Part shown: positions 13,266 through 25,252 of the stretch, piece after piece
Layout of the letters: every line of letters begins with the position of its first letter
Position numbering within the stretch: the first letter of the stretch is position 1
Source of the DNA: Rhizophagus clarus
Lineage: Eukaryota > Glomeromycota > Glomeromycetes > Glomerales > Glomeraceae
NCBI GenBank assembly: GCA_015698045.1
Contig: BLAL01000018.1
Coordinates: 930,001 to 994,000 of the forward strand
Length of the DNA stretch: 64,000 nt
Direction of reading: 5' to 3'
The notes under the pieces: generated by a model
Told to the model about the DNA's origin: nothing
The model's input: the letters and a program-made list of their open reading frames with translations, nothing else
Databases searched by the model: none
Program-made: the position numbers and the translations under genes

Positions 13266-13411
13266 GATACTGGTATAAAATGTTCAAATAGTCATTCAGT
13301 AAGTTTAATTTTTAGTATACGATTAAAGAATACGATGAAGTTATGCAGATAGATAGTTATTCCGATTGCAATGAGCAATGCCATTCAAGAATTTTGTTGC
13401 TCAATTATTAG
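13266..13411 (+). pseudogene. decayed RZ-type zinc finger exons of copy A
   Basis: Sequence matching the last two exons of copy B survives here. The first exon is 33 nt instead of 32, giving a frameshift. The intron between them has shrunk to 17 nt (13299-13315), against 74 nt in copy B, too short to splice. In the second exon the first Cys of the CPDC pair has become Tyr (YSDC), and ECGGAM reads EYDEVM. The finger could not bind zinc in any frame. Confidence 0.75.
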
Positions 13412-13911
13412 CCAGTTTTTTACAATGTATTTATTATTTATTTATATAATATACTTTTTCTTGATTTCTATTTTGTATAAGTGTATTAAATAAATACTTA
13501 TTTTGTTATAGCGATTATTTCAATTTTTATAAGGTCATATAAATTATGACAAGATCTTGCAATAAATACATATTGATAATATGAATGAATAAATAATTAG
13601 TTGTTTTTGATAGTTATTAAAGTTTAATTAATAAATTATCAGCATAAAAATTCGCAATAATCCCACATCTCAAATTTTAACTAAACCAAAATTTTGTAAC
13701 ATTCTAATCTTCAAAATAGTTTATTGGATCACATTATCATTTTAGTATACAGTATTTTTAAAAGTAATTACTGTTCTTACAAAATTACTTTATAATTAGC
13801 CAGTAGGTTTTTTTCTAGTACCCACGGTGATGTAAAAATGGGGTAGGAAATAGTTTACGATCACGTGAATAGGTGGTTGTATTTTAATTGGTTAAAAAGT
13901 GTGGTGATGCA

Positions 13912-14580
13912 TAGTGCTTCGATCCGGATGAAATCCGTCATCCGGATTACACAAAAGAAAAATCCAGATTTCATCCAGATCAAATCACATAAATTTTTTA
14001 TTAAATGATGATATTTTCGTTATTTTACATATTGCTAGGTGTATCAAACCTCTAGCACTTCAACTGTGACCAAAAATTCGTAATTTCGGCCAGTTTTTAT
14101 GATTTTCTTAACTCGTCCTGTTTTGGCCGGCATTATGCATTTTTGGCCGGAATTAAGAATTTAACTATGTGAAGGTGTTAAATATGCGTAAATAATGTCA
14201 TTGACGTTAAAGTTTTATAATTTTAACGTTAAGGAAACATTTATATCTATGGATTTAACGTCTCTGACATTAAATTTCATTCATTTTAGCGTCAGAGATG
14301 TTATTTCGTGGATTTAACGTTTCTAACGTTAAAATTTTACGCCAAAGATCTTTTTCCCGCAGATTTAACGTCTTCGATGTTTACCCTAGTGTTTAATACG
14401 CTTTAATATAAGAATTTTGCTTAAATTATTTTTTTTTATATTTATTTCCATCCGGATCATAGTTCAAACTGGATATTTGTCATCCGGATTATAAACCAGT
14501 TGAAAACCGCGGATTTTGGATATCCGAAAAAAAAAAATCTGGATCAATCCGGATTGATCCGGATACGGATCGAAGCACTA
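13912..14580. mobile_element. hAT-type MITE 1 with 8-bp target duplication
   Basis: The ends are TAGTGCTTCGATCCG and its exact reverse complement CGGATCGAAGCACTA, flanked by the direct repeat GTGATGCA at 13904-13911 and 14581-14588. An 8-bp duplication with TAGTG ends is characteristic of hAT elements. The 669-bp interior has no coding capacity. CCGGAT motifs cluster near both ends, as expected of subterminal transposase sites. The middle (14200-14390) holds several AACGTTAAA and TTTAACGTC palindromic units. Confidence 0.88.
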
Positions 14581-15707
14581 GTGATGCAATTCTTGTAATC
14601 GTTTATCAGTTATATGGTGATTTTATTTTATTTTATTTATTAAAACATATTATTATAATTAGTCGTTTTATTTTATTATGAAGAAAGTGAATGTAAATAC
14701 ATTTTTTTTATGTAATAAGAGTATAAGATAGAAAAAATCAAAAAAAAGTTAATGAACTATGAAAAAAGAATAAAATATGATAAAGATTATAAAATTATAA
14801 CAAAAAGGGGTAACGAAAAGTTATAGAGGAAAACTTATTTAAAAGAAAAAGAGAAAGATTAATTATTAGTAGTTTCGTTAATATTTCATTTTGGTTTACA
14901 TTAGAAAATGGGTTTTGTCATAATGTGGATGCTAGATACTTGCGAAAATTTAATATGATAATAAAATTTTTTATTATCTAAATGATGATAATTATAAATA
15001 TAATTGTCAATTTCTTACAGCGGCACAATGATTTCGATTACATATAATGTTGTCTTCCTTTGTAGTTTGTACGAAGTTTCCCATACTTTGTATAACTTTC
15101 TTCAATATCCTAAATAATAAATGTCAATATTACGTCTGTAAAGTATTCAAAAGTCTTCTACATAATGAAATAGTCCCATTAAAATCGCTGTTGTAGACCT
15201 TAAGGTTTAGTTAAGAGTTTATCGTATTAACCAAATAGCTGTTATTTGAATTATGTCTCATTTATAACTGAAATTCCTTTGCTTCCACATCGACACTTTG
15301 TGGTTTGTCCTATTACCATAACGTTTATGCTTACATCCGACATCGTGTCAAGTCAAGATTCACTATTGCGATAGGTTTGATGAAAGTAGCGTTTACTTAA
15401 TTTATTTAATCGTATGCTATGTATTTTAGAAATAATTTTTTTTTCAAAAAATAAATTAAGTACCGTGTATTAACCATTGTTTACTTGGAACTTTTGAATT
15501 CTTCGATATTAGTTTCAATTTTTCTGTCTAGTGGGACATGTAAAAGCTTTAATTTTTAAATAGACGATTTCGATGGATCTTCGTCACTCAGCAGTGATTT
15601 CTTTTATTGAATTTTGAGTAAAGCTGTGAACGTAATACAGTATGTTGTGCTCAGGATGATCAAATCTTTTAAATAGGCTATGATTAGTTCAATCTTTTTT
15701 TTTTTTT

Positions 15708-15900
15708 AGAAAAATTTCGTATGTTTCATATGAGTTTAGCATGACAAAATTTCTTTTTTAAAAAATAATTGTTTAAGGGGAAAGAGGAGTGTATCTTTTT
15801 ATTGCAATCGATTTAGCAAAAAATTATTAAGAAATTCTAAAATTAATGCAAGTTTTTATTAGTTGTTTAAAATTTTGGTATAGTGGAATTTTCTTTATTT
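15708..15900 (+). repeat. dispersed direct repeat, copy 2
   Basis: Second copy of the sequence at 3925-4090, same orientation, with an extra segment containing GTTTAAGGGGAAAG. No terminal repeats were recognised, so the nature of the sequence (old transposon or segmental duplication) is open. Confidence 0.75.
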
Positions 15901-17969
15901 TAAACAAGTTGACTTAAAGCTCAGATATGTAACAAATAAAGAAAACATACCACTAGATCAGTAAAGATTAATTTTTGATAGTAAATTAGTGCCACTTTAT
16001 CGAATTATAACATGTATCTTGTATTTAAAATTGTATTAAGAGGAGATGACGATATTTACGGATTATTATTCATTTAGAAATATTTGACTCACTCAGATTA
16101 TACTTTATAAATGATCATGATGAAATAATTTTTATGAGAAGAAATTTTTAATATAAATATTCTTGTGGCTAAGAAAGATTGCCCTTAATGACTTAATGCT
16201 CTTAATAAATATGACGATAACATTTAACTTGTGTTAATAATAGATAACGTTTAATAATTTTGACATGAAAATGAACATATTTATTTTGTTCATTTCAACA
16301 ATATATTATGAATTTAATTATAATTTTTTATCATGGAACTACGAAATACAATTGTAAATCAATTGTTGAAGATGGTTTCTCTTAAATAAATGCAAACAAT
16401 TCGCATTTGGACATGAAATCAAACTTTTCCATTGCAATATTACACTAGTCTGGGCTTTCCAAGTTCGGGAATCTATACCTTACATTTAAGAAGAAAGAAA
16501 ATAAATATAAAGAAACGTTAGTATGTTTCTTAATTAAAAAATAAACAATACACTTATCTTATTTAATCGTTCAATAAGTTCATGTTACAAAAAAAGAATG
16601 CTAACTAAAACAGAGATTTTAAATAAAAGGGGAAAAGGGGAAATAAAGTTCTTTTAAAGAAAAAAGTGAGGACTTTTAAAACAGAGAATTTTAAAACCAA
16701 ATAAAAAATAAAAGAAAAAAAAAAATATTTGTAAAAGAAGAAGATCGAAAGGAAAAAATTTTTTTTTTAAAAAAAAAAATTTCATTTTAAAAAAATGAGA
16801 AATAAAAAAAAGGGAATAAAACGATAAAAAAAAATATTTTAAAAAAACTAAAGAAGTTAGAAAAAATTAAATTTTTTTTAAAGAATTGGAGACAAAAAAG
16901 GGAGGTGAAATAAAACAAAATAAGCGCAAAATTGCAAGATAAAAATAACGAAGTTGGAAATAAAAAAAATGTAGTATGATTAAAACATCTTACCCTGTAG
17001 CCGGATTATGCTAATTTTCGTTCCAGGTTCTCATTAGATCTGACGTAGGAATTAGCTCGGATTCCATGTAATGTCGATGGGTCCGGATGATTACAAATGA
17101 TTACAAATCAACCAGATTTTTTTTTTTCTGGAAAAAACTGGAATTCAATGATTTTTATGTGAAAACTGATGGACTTTTTATTAGAACAGAAAATAATACG
17201 TCTTATATGCATTTTTGTATATTCTATAGATTCTGTATCACAATTCCGTGTTTTTAGCATTTTTTTGAAAAATTTATATACCGGAATTTAGGTTATACTA
17301 ATTTCGCCCCCTGCTTACATTGATTCTGGCTGGTGGTGAACCGAGTCGGATTGATCAACATCTGGAATCTTTTTTTAGCATTAACAGTTATAACTTGTGC
17401 TTATAGCTTATAGCTTATTATAGCCTATGGATTATAGCTTTATACTTTATGCTTTATGCTTTATGCTAGCAATCAATTTTTTTTTTTACGGATAAGAGTT
17501 TATTTTTTTTAAAATAAAATAAACCGGTAATAAATTTTTGTGTAAAAAAAAAAAAAAAAAAATTTATATAATTATTTTGGTTAAAATACATCTGCGGCTA
17601 AAAAAACTACAACAATTGGGCTAAACCTGCAGTGGAACATATTATTGCATGATCGCTTTGGACAGTCCTCCACAGAAAAATTTTTTAGTTTTTTTTTTAT
17701 ATTAAATTATTTTAAATTAATTAATTAACTAATTTTTTTTTTTTCAAAAAAAAAAAATTTGTTTACTAAAAGTGGTCTTGAAATATTTGGACAAGTAATC
17801 AGATTTTATTTTTAACCAAATTAAGTTAATTTAAATAAAACTGTCCTTCGTTACACTTTGATCAGCTCATATAAAATGCTTGTTGTTTATCTGTTATCTG
17901 CATGTGTAACATTTTACACATGCCATAACAAATATTTGCATTTGACTTTTCATTTCTTATTTTTAAAAA

Positions 17970-20612
17970 ATGTCAACTAATAATATAACAAAGGATCTGG
18001 AAAAAGCCTTTCACTGGTATCAGAAAGCGGCAGAGGGTGGTGATGTAGAGGCGATGCATAGTATAGCTGTTTGTTACAACAATGGGGAGGGGACAGAAAA
18101 GGATTTGGCAAAAGCCTTTGACTGGTATCAGAAAGCAGCAGAGGGTGGTCATGTAGAGGCAATGTATAGTTTGGCCGTTTGTTATAACAATGAGGAGGGG
18201 ACAGAGAAAGATTTAGAAAAAGCCTTTCATTGGTATCAGAAAGCAGCAGAGAGTGGTGATGTAATGGCAATGCAAAATTTGGCTGTTTGTTACAATAATG
18301 GAGAGGGGACAGAGAAGGATCTGGAGAAAGCCTTTCATTGGTATCAGAAAGCAGCAGAGGGTGGTGATGTAGAGGCAATGCAAAATTTGGCTGTTTATTA
18401 TGAAAATGGAGAGGGGACAGAGAAGGATCTGAAGAAAGCCTTTCACTGGTATCAGAAAGCAGCAGAGGGTGGTCATGTAGAGGCAATGTATAGTTTGGCT
18501 GTTTGTTACGATAATGAGGAGGGAACAGAGAAGGATCTGGAGAAAGCTTTTCACTGGTATCAGAAAGCGGCAGAAGGTGGTGATGTAGAGGCAATGCATA
18601 ATTTGGCTGTTTGTTATGAAAATGGAGAGGGAACAGAGAAGGATCTAAAAAAAGCCTTTTACTGGTATCAGAAAGCAGCAGAGGGTGGTGATGTAGAGGC
18701 AATGCAAAATTTGGCTGTTTATTATGATAATGGAGAGGGGACAGAGAAGGATCTAAAAAAAGCCTTTTACTGGTATCAGAAAGCGGCAGAAGGTGGTGAT
18801 GTAGAGGCAATGCATAATTTGGCTATTTGTTATAAAAATGAAGGGGGGACAGAGAAGAATCTTGAGAAAGCCTTTTTCTGGTATCAGAAAGCAACAGAGC
18901 GTGGTGATATAGAGGCAATGCATAGTTTGGCCATTTGTTATGAAAATGGAGAGGGGACAGAAAAGAATCTGGAGAAAGCCTTCTACTGGTATCAGAAAGC
19001 AGCAGAGGATGGTGATGTAGAGGCGATGTGTAGTTTAGCCATTTGTTATGAAAATGGGAAGGGAATGGTGAAGGATATGAAGAAAGCCTTTCACTGGTAT
19101 CAGAAAGCAGCAGAGGATGGTAATGTAAAGGCAATGCGTAATTTGGCCATTTGTTATGAAAATGGGAAGGGAACAGAAAAGAATCTGGAGAAAGCATTTT
19201 ATTGGTATCAAAAAACAATAGAGATTAATAAAATTAGTTTTAAAAATAAATTTTGTAATAAGTGTAAACAAACATATACTAGTTACCAATGGTGCCAACA
19301 ATGTAATTCCAAACAATTTCAACAAGAATTTTCAAAATGGACTAGTAAGAATAAATATATTGATAAATTTATTCAAGAAGCACAATTGAATGCTAAAAGT
19401 AATTATGAAATTTTGGAATGGATACCTTATAATAAATTATTAAATATTAATTATTATGATAAAGGAGGATTTAGTAAAATCTATAAAGCTAATTGGTTAG
19501 ATGGCCCTATTGTTAGTTGGAATTTTGATAAACAACAATGGAATAGATGGATCTTTCAAACAGGGTATGATATTATTCTTAAAACACTTGATAATTCATT
19601 AAGCATTAATGATAAATTTTTGGATGAGGTAATGTATTTATAATATATTTAATAACCAAATTTTTTCTTCGTATTAAAATTAATTTTTTTATAATTTATA
19701 TATATCTATTAGTGGAAATATCATTATAACTGTCAAAAAAGTTCATTTTCAAAATTTATTCAAATTTTTGGAATTACTCAAGATCCATATAATTTAAATT
19801 ATATGATAGTAATGAGTTATGCAAAAAAAGGAAATTTAAGAAAATGTTTATCTGATATAATTAAACTTAAATGGCAAGATAAATTACAATTATTAAGAAA
19901 AATTATATTGGGACTTAAAGTAATTCATGAATCAGAATTAATTCATGGTGATCTTCATGATGGTAATATTTTAATGTCAGATAATCATAATGAATTATTT
20001 ATTATTGACTTAGGATTATGTAAACCTATAAGTAATTTACAAACTTCTGATAAAAAAGATAATGAAATTTATGGAGTCGTGCCTTATATGGCACCTGAGG
20101 TATTAAGAAGAAAACCTTATACTCTAGCAAGTGATATTTACAGTTTTTCAATAATAATGTGGGAATTTACATCAGGTATTCCTCCATTTAATGATGAAGC
20201 ACATGATCATCAACTTATCTATGATATTTGCAAAAGTAAACGTCCTGAAATTAAAAAAAATACTCCAAAATGTTATGTAGATCTAATGAAAAGATGTTGG
20301 GATTCAAATCCTTCCAATAGACCAACTATAACTGAGCTTGAACATGAAATATCTGAATGGATTAGATGTATTAGTAAATTTTATGAAATAAATAGGGATG
20401 GAAATGACATGTATCAAGTACCTGATGTTAATAACAAATTATATGATAACATGTTGGAATTTGTAAAAGCTAACAATACTTTAGCACAAGAACAAATTAA
20501 TATTTCTACTATTGTACAACATCATTCACAAGCATATTATACAAGTCGCAACATTACTAAAATTTTAGTTAAAGAAAATTCTGAGTGTTTGGAATATATA
20601 ATTGAAGTTTAA
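17970..20612 (+). CDS. Sel1-repeat protein kinase (TKL-like), 852 aa
   Basis: Two exons, 17970-19628 and 19713-20612, joined in phase 0, give 852 residues. After MSTNNITKDLE come eleven complete 36-residue Sel1 repeats plus a partial twelfth (about residues 12-415, consensus KAFHWYQKAAEGGDVEAM). A CxxC...CxxC ribbon follows (CNKC...CQQC, about 429-446), then a kinase domain. The glycine loop is unusual (DKGGFSKIYKA), the N-lobe Lys is in ILKTL, and the catalytic loop reads HGDLHDGNIL with Arg of HRD replaced by Gly. The metal motif is DLG, and VPYMAPEVL marks the activation segment. Sel1 repeats form a superhelical protein-binding scaffold, and the kinase probably phosphorylates Ser/Thr in the cytoplasm; substrates are unknown. 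The catalytic Asp, the Lys and the DLG Asp remain, so activity is likely. The intron position matches the kinase gene at 48576-53287. Confidence 0.9.
18003..19190 (+). repeat. 108-bp coding tandem repeat (Sel1 units)
   Basis: Eleven tandem units of 108 bp encode the Sel1 repeats. The first seven or eight are nearly identical at DNA level, while the last three diverge more, pointing to recent expansion from the 5' side. The minus strand stays open over about 830 bp because of this periodicity. Confidence 0.92.
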
Positions 20613-21164
20613 TTATTATTTATTTGTTGGTTTATCTGTTATGTAACAATATTTATATTATGTATTTTAACTATTAGGATGATATTTATTTTTATTCTAT
20701 TTTCAATTTGTCTAGAAAATTCAAATTAATTATTTCCTTATAAAAATTATAATTACAACTAAATACCTCTTAAAATTATTTATTAAGTTCAGTTGTACTA
20801 TCAATACTAATCTTTTTAAAAAAACTTCTATTTCTTCTCATTTTCAAATTCAGACAGAGTTGTATTTGATTACACTCTTCTGTAAAAACTTTAAAATTCC
20901 ACATGTCATGAACAAAATAATCGGAGTAGTATAAGAAATAATTTAATTCCAGTTATATATTATTATAAAAAAAAAACTGTATCACCAAATTAAATGACAC
21001 AACAGATTACCGAATAAGAAAACTTTAGCATCTTGTATTTTACACTATGATAATAAAATTAATTATATAACTTAGTAAACAAAATTGGTACAAATCGCAG
21101 CTTGCAATTTTCTCTTTTCCATAAATTTCAAATTTATTCACTTTTATTTATAAGCATTTGACAT
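20613..21164. other. spacer between convergent kinase genes
   Basis: AT-rich DNA between the ends of the Sel1 kinase (plus) and the kinase pseudogene (minus). It probably contains their 3' untranslated regions. No other feature seen. Confidence 0.5.
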
Positions 21165-22593
21165 TCAAAATTCCAAATCCCTTATATAAAAATCTATACC
21201 ATACAATTCGCCAGCTGTTGGTCTTTGATCAGAATTAGTATTCATACATTTCATATAAAATTCAGGAGTTCCGTTTCCAAATCCTTGTCTAAGTCCATTG
21301 CATATATCTAATGCTATAGTAGTATTATGCTTTCTTTTATAAAAGGCAGTTTTTCAGATGATAGCTCAGTCATAATTACACCAACACTATAAATATCAGG
21401 AGTTAATGTATATGGGGGAAATATATATGGTATACATATTTTATCATCAGACTTTTGTTTATTTGATGATCCTGATTAGGGATGGAAACGGTCGGTCACG
21501 GTCGGTCATCGGTCGGTCATAACCGGTTAAGGACCTTTGACCGACCGACCGTTTTGGCTGACCGTTTTCCTGACCGTTTAACCGACCATTTAACCGACCA
21601 CTTTTTCTTTTTAACGAATTTAATCAAGACAAAACGTTAAAAAGTGTTTTTGTTAGCGAATTTAATCAAAAAAAAAAATGTTATTTAACTTTTTTATTCA
21701 TTAAATTCGTTAAAAGAAATGTCGAATGAATAAGGTTGGTTAAATGGTCGGCTAACAGTCGGTTAAATGGTCGGTTAAACGGTCGGTTAAACGGTCAGTC
21801 AGAAGCCTTTGACCGACCGATATCGGTCACGGTCATAACCGGTCATGTCCGGTTAATAACCGTGACCGTTGCCATCCCTAATCCTGATAATCCAAAATCT
21901 GAGATATAAATAGAAAATCTTTATGAGATAAGTCCAGTTTATGTAAAGCTTTAATTCCAAATATTAACCAAAGTAAATAATAAATTTTATCATACCATAA
22001 ATTTTTGTTAAAAGAACGTTTCTTAAACTTCCTTGAGTTGCAAAATGTAATACCATCATAAATTCTTCAGTATCGGATCTTTTGTAACTCCATAAACTTT
22101 TAATGAAGTACCTGGAAATGAATTATAAATATTTTAAGCTATTACTTGTATTAATGAATTTTCAATTAGTTAAATTAATTATAGGTACGTAAGTTAATAC
22201 AATACATACTTCAATAAAATATTCGGCTGATATGTTCTGTGATCCATTTAGTCTTTTCAAAACAACTTTGATAGGTTCAGAATTTATTTTTTTCCATAAT
22301 GCAGAATACACCTTCACCAATGAATTTTACATCCTTAAATTTATCAAATGGTACCTGTTCAAGAAATCTAGCAACATACTCATATTTATTTCTTGAATCA
22401 AAATTGTATCTTTGATAAATTTAGCAACATTATTATTTCCACTGGTCCATCCTTCAATCTTGCGAAGAGGATCACATTTTTTACACCATAATTCTTCGGT
22501 AAATGGGTGCCCAACCTTTTGATAGAATTTGATAACAGTATCGCGCGCGCTGATCATTTTGTCCAACTCGCCATACCATAATTTTCTATCCAA
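21165..22593 (-). pseudogene. TKL-like kinase pseudogene, interrupted by a MITE
   Basis: The reading starts at 22593 with MDRKLWYGELDKM. A WCKKCDP and GWTSGNNN linker of the type found before glomeromycotan kinases is followed by a frameshift near 22390. A glycine-loop region (FIGEGV, near 22320) is then also shifted, and VVLKRLNGS carries the N-lobe Lys. Across a small intron the next exon holds GTSLKVYGVTKDP and FMMVLHFATQGSLR. The catalytic loop is deleted: SHKDF runs straight into LFISDFGLSG near 21900. The hAT MITE at 21477-21880 sits just after DFGLSG. Kinase sequence resumes with TPDIYSVGVIMTELSS and ends at a TGA (21165-21167) after DQRPTAGELYG. Several frameshifts, the deletion and the insertion leave no doubt that it is dead. 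Confidence 0.82.
21477..21880. mobile_element. hAT-type MITE 2 with 8-bp target duplication
   Basis: The ends read TAGGGATGGAAACGGTC and, from the other side, TAGGGATGGCAACGGTC. ATCCTGAT is duplicated at 21469-21476 and 21881-21888. Inside are many GGTCGGT and ACCGACC units, dense near both ends, with a central AT-rich part containing repeated CGTTAAAAAG-like motifs. There is no open frame. It sits inside the kinase pseudogene. Confidence 0.9.
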
Positions 22594-24169
22594 AACTAGT
22601 ATCTGATCGGCAATTGATTTTATAAAGAATACAGCAACTTGATGTAATATTTGATTAGAAATGAAGTATTGAATTTAAGACTGTAAGTTTCAGAAAGATT
22701 ACCATTGAGATTCATTGAGATGGTTTATATAAAGGAAAATTTTCATATATATGAAATTATAATGTGTATTTAAAAAAGACATTAAATTTTGCTTGACTCG
22801 ATAATCGATATGATTAAACATTTGATGAATGATAATAGGATTTAGTAAATCGATTTGAATCTCTAATTATATACAGTAGTAAAAACCAAGAAATGATTTA
22901 AAGCAATGTGATATTAGTTGAAAATACTGGTTTATAACTTCAATAATTTTTCACAAGATTTGCTTAGGTCTTTATGATGTCATACAAATTGGGGCGTGAA
23001 AAATTAATAGTTAAACATATGAAATATTGTCATATTGTAACCTGTTAAAAAGCTGAAATCTTTAAAAGATTATAAATTCTTTATTAACTTTAAAGTAATA
23101 TTTAACATTTAAACAAATAGATTAGTTATGGGGTCATTTGACCGCAAAAGAGTGATGATAAGAATTATACGTATTTTAACGTAAATTTATGATCTTAATA
23201 AATGAAAAAAAGCCAAATCTTTTTCTAATACTAATCGATTTCAACTTTCTATAATTGTTAATCTTCTTCAACCTCAAGAACAATGTGATTTTTATATATC
23301 ATAAAAATAACATTAAATTTGTGCTCATAAAAATAATTTTACCATATGTTTTGCAAATCATAATAAAAGAATAAAAGACTCCTTTTTTTATCATTATTAA
23401 TTAAAATAAATATTCAACGGATATACTAATATCTCAGATTTTGTTAAATTTCACTTTGGCTAATTAACTTTAAAATAAAATTCGTCATAATATAAATATT
23501 CTTCATTTTTACGCATAATATAGTACATTTATATTTTCGCGATTTCATACTATTATCATAATTTATTTCAAACGAGTATATTCAAAAAAAGTATTAACAA
23601 GGTATGATCATTTATTTCTAATCACGATTCTAATCATTTTTTCAGATGATCGTTAACACGTGCATCATCCGCGCTGAAATCTGACGCAGTATATTAAATG
23701 AAACAATAATCATACTGAAATCAAGACACATTTATTATGACGCAAGAGTAAATTGACATTGCTTATTTTTTAACACAGTTGCTAATCCACCTAGGAAAGG
23801 TTCTCTTACGGAACATAATACCTTATATGACATATGTGGGTGAGAATGATAGATTTCGAAAATTTAGCGTAAAAAAAGTGTATTGTAGAAACAAGTTAGT
23901 TTTAGGAATTTATAGGCATGAGAAAGCAAAGAAATAACTTGATGCTGAGACTTGCATTTAATGGTTTAGGGTCCACGTACTCCCTTCCTCCTTGATATTA
24001 ACATAAATTCACTTGCTTATCTGCTAAAAATTTCGCATGTATTATTTTATGGTGGAAATAATCGTCATTACAAATTGTATTGGAATAATAAATTATAGAA
24101 AATATGTTCTCATAGACTTTTATCAATAAAATAACTATTATTATTTATTAATACACATGTACTGTATTA
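22594..24169. other. AT-rich spacer, nothing recognised
   Basis: No open frame of note, no terminal repeats and no RNA gene that I can support. Confidence 0.5.
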
Positions 24170-24600
24170 CTACATATAAAAATACATCAAAAGATCAATC
24201 TCTTTAAAATCAAACAAAACACTAATTACTTTCTTTACTGCTTCGTGGTATTTTGGATTTTTAAGGAGTTTTGCCGAATAAAATTTCTTTCCAACTTCAT
24301 AAAAGACTTGCTGTTTAATTACCGCAAAAAAGAGCAAAGAAGTTAGAGTAAAATTGTATAAATTTGATTGATAAAATGATGAAACTCAAAATTTTGTCAT
24401 CACTCTTAGCATCGCCAAAGAATTTTCATTTCAATCGTCGTTTTCCCAGTTCCATATTCGCCACAAGCAACATGGTAATATGTCATCCGACTGAAAATTT
24501 CTTTATGACGTCAAGCCGAAGAATAAGTTTATTACCTCCTTTAGTCGAGTCCCACTTTCTAAAGCTTTTCTGTCACATCGCTCATTAGTTTGGCCAACCT
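24170..24600 (-). pseudogene. P-loop ATPase remnant
   Basis: On the minus strand a Walker A motif is visible in YYHVACGEYGTGKTT near 24480-24430, preceded by RLDVIKKFSVG in a neighbouring frame. After further stops a C-terminal piece reads QQVFYEVGKKFYSAKLLK and ISVLFDFKEIDLLMYF and ends at the TAG 24172-24170. The GEYGTGKTT form recalls a family of predicted NTPases common in glomeromycotan genomes; that is recollection, not a search. Frameshifts make it non-functional. Confidence 0.4.
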
Positions 24601-24602
24601 AT

Positions 24603-25252
24603 CCCTATAAAAAATAAATGTCCGGAAAATGTTATCAAAAATGTCTGGAAAATGTCCGGAATAAATCTGATGTGTCCGGAAAATGTCCACTTTTTTGGTA
24701 CATGTCTGACACACTTCTGATACTTAAAATTTTGACATGTCCTAACTTTGTCCAGAATTCGTCCAGTATTTGTTCAGTATAAAATTTTGGACAAATTCTG
24801 GACAGTTAAACCTGGACAAATTCTGGACATAGTAAAAAAACCAGATAGACAAATTCCGGACATGAAAAAGTTCAGGACAAATTCTGGATACTATTTCCAA
24901 AAAAGGATAAATTAATTTTGTAAAAAAATGCAAAAAGCAAAAAACTGACATTCAAAACCTTTTCTGTCGTACTAATTAAAATTGCAGAGCAGGCAAAAAT
25001 ACTATATATCTATGATATAAAAATTTTGGGTTAAGGAATAATAATGATCATCTATCCATTGATCATCTTTTGTGGCAAATTTTACGAAAATACATTTCCG
25101 GACAATTTCTGGACAATTTCCTAATATCCCGAAATTGCAGTGTTTTCGGAACAGTTTCCGGATACACAGTGTCCAGAATTTCCGGACAATATTTTAGATA
25201 ATTTTTTCTGGACATTTTCCGAACATTTTCCGGACACTTATTTTTTATAGGG
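24603..25252. mobile_element. 650-bp non-autonomous element with about 30-bp inverted ends
   Basis: The ends begin CCCTATAAAAAATAAATG on the left and CCCTATAAAAAATAAGTG read in from the right, each continuing TCCGGAAAATG. The interior repeats GTCCGGAAAATG and ACAAATTCTGGACA many times on both strands. No clean target duplication was found, so the superfamily is uncertain. The architecture, with short motifs repeated below the ends, resembles the hAT-type elements in this window. Confidence 0.8.

Larger units (their letters stand above)
13412..17969. other. 4.5 kb spacer with one MITE and one dispersed repeat
   Basis: Outside the hAT-type MITE at 13912-14580 and the repeat at 15708-15900 I find no coding signal. 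The part from 16620 to 16960 is purine-rich on the plus strand (long A and GA runs). The stretch 17000-17400 contains scattered CCGGAT and CCGGAATT motifs like those in the MITE but no clean ends. Confidence 0.5.

Noticed and set aside
17000-17400. Further hAT-type MITE with GATTCCA and TCCGGAT-like ends
   Set aside because: The candidate ends match only partly and no 8-bp duplication was found.
17977-18810. 277-codon open frame on the minus strand across the Sel1 repeats, and shorter ones to 19325
   Set aside because: The 108-bp coding periodicity keeps the opposite strand open. The product is a His/Leu/Pro-rich repeat with no family and no splice or start support.
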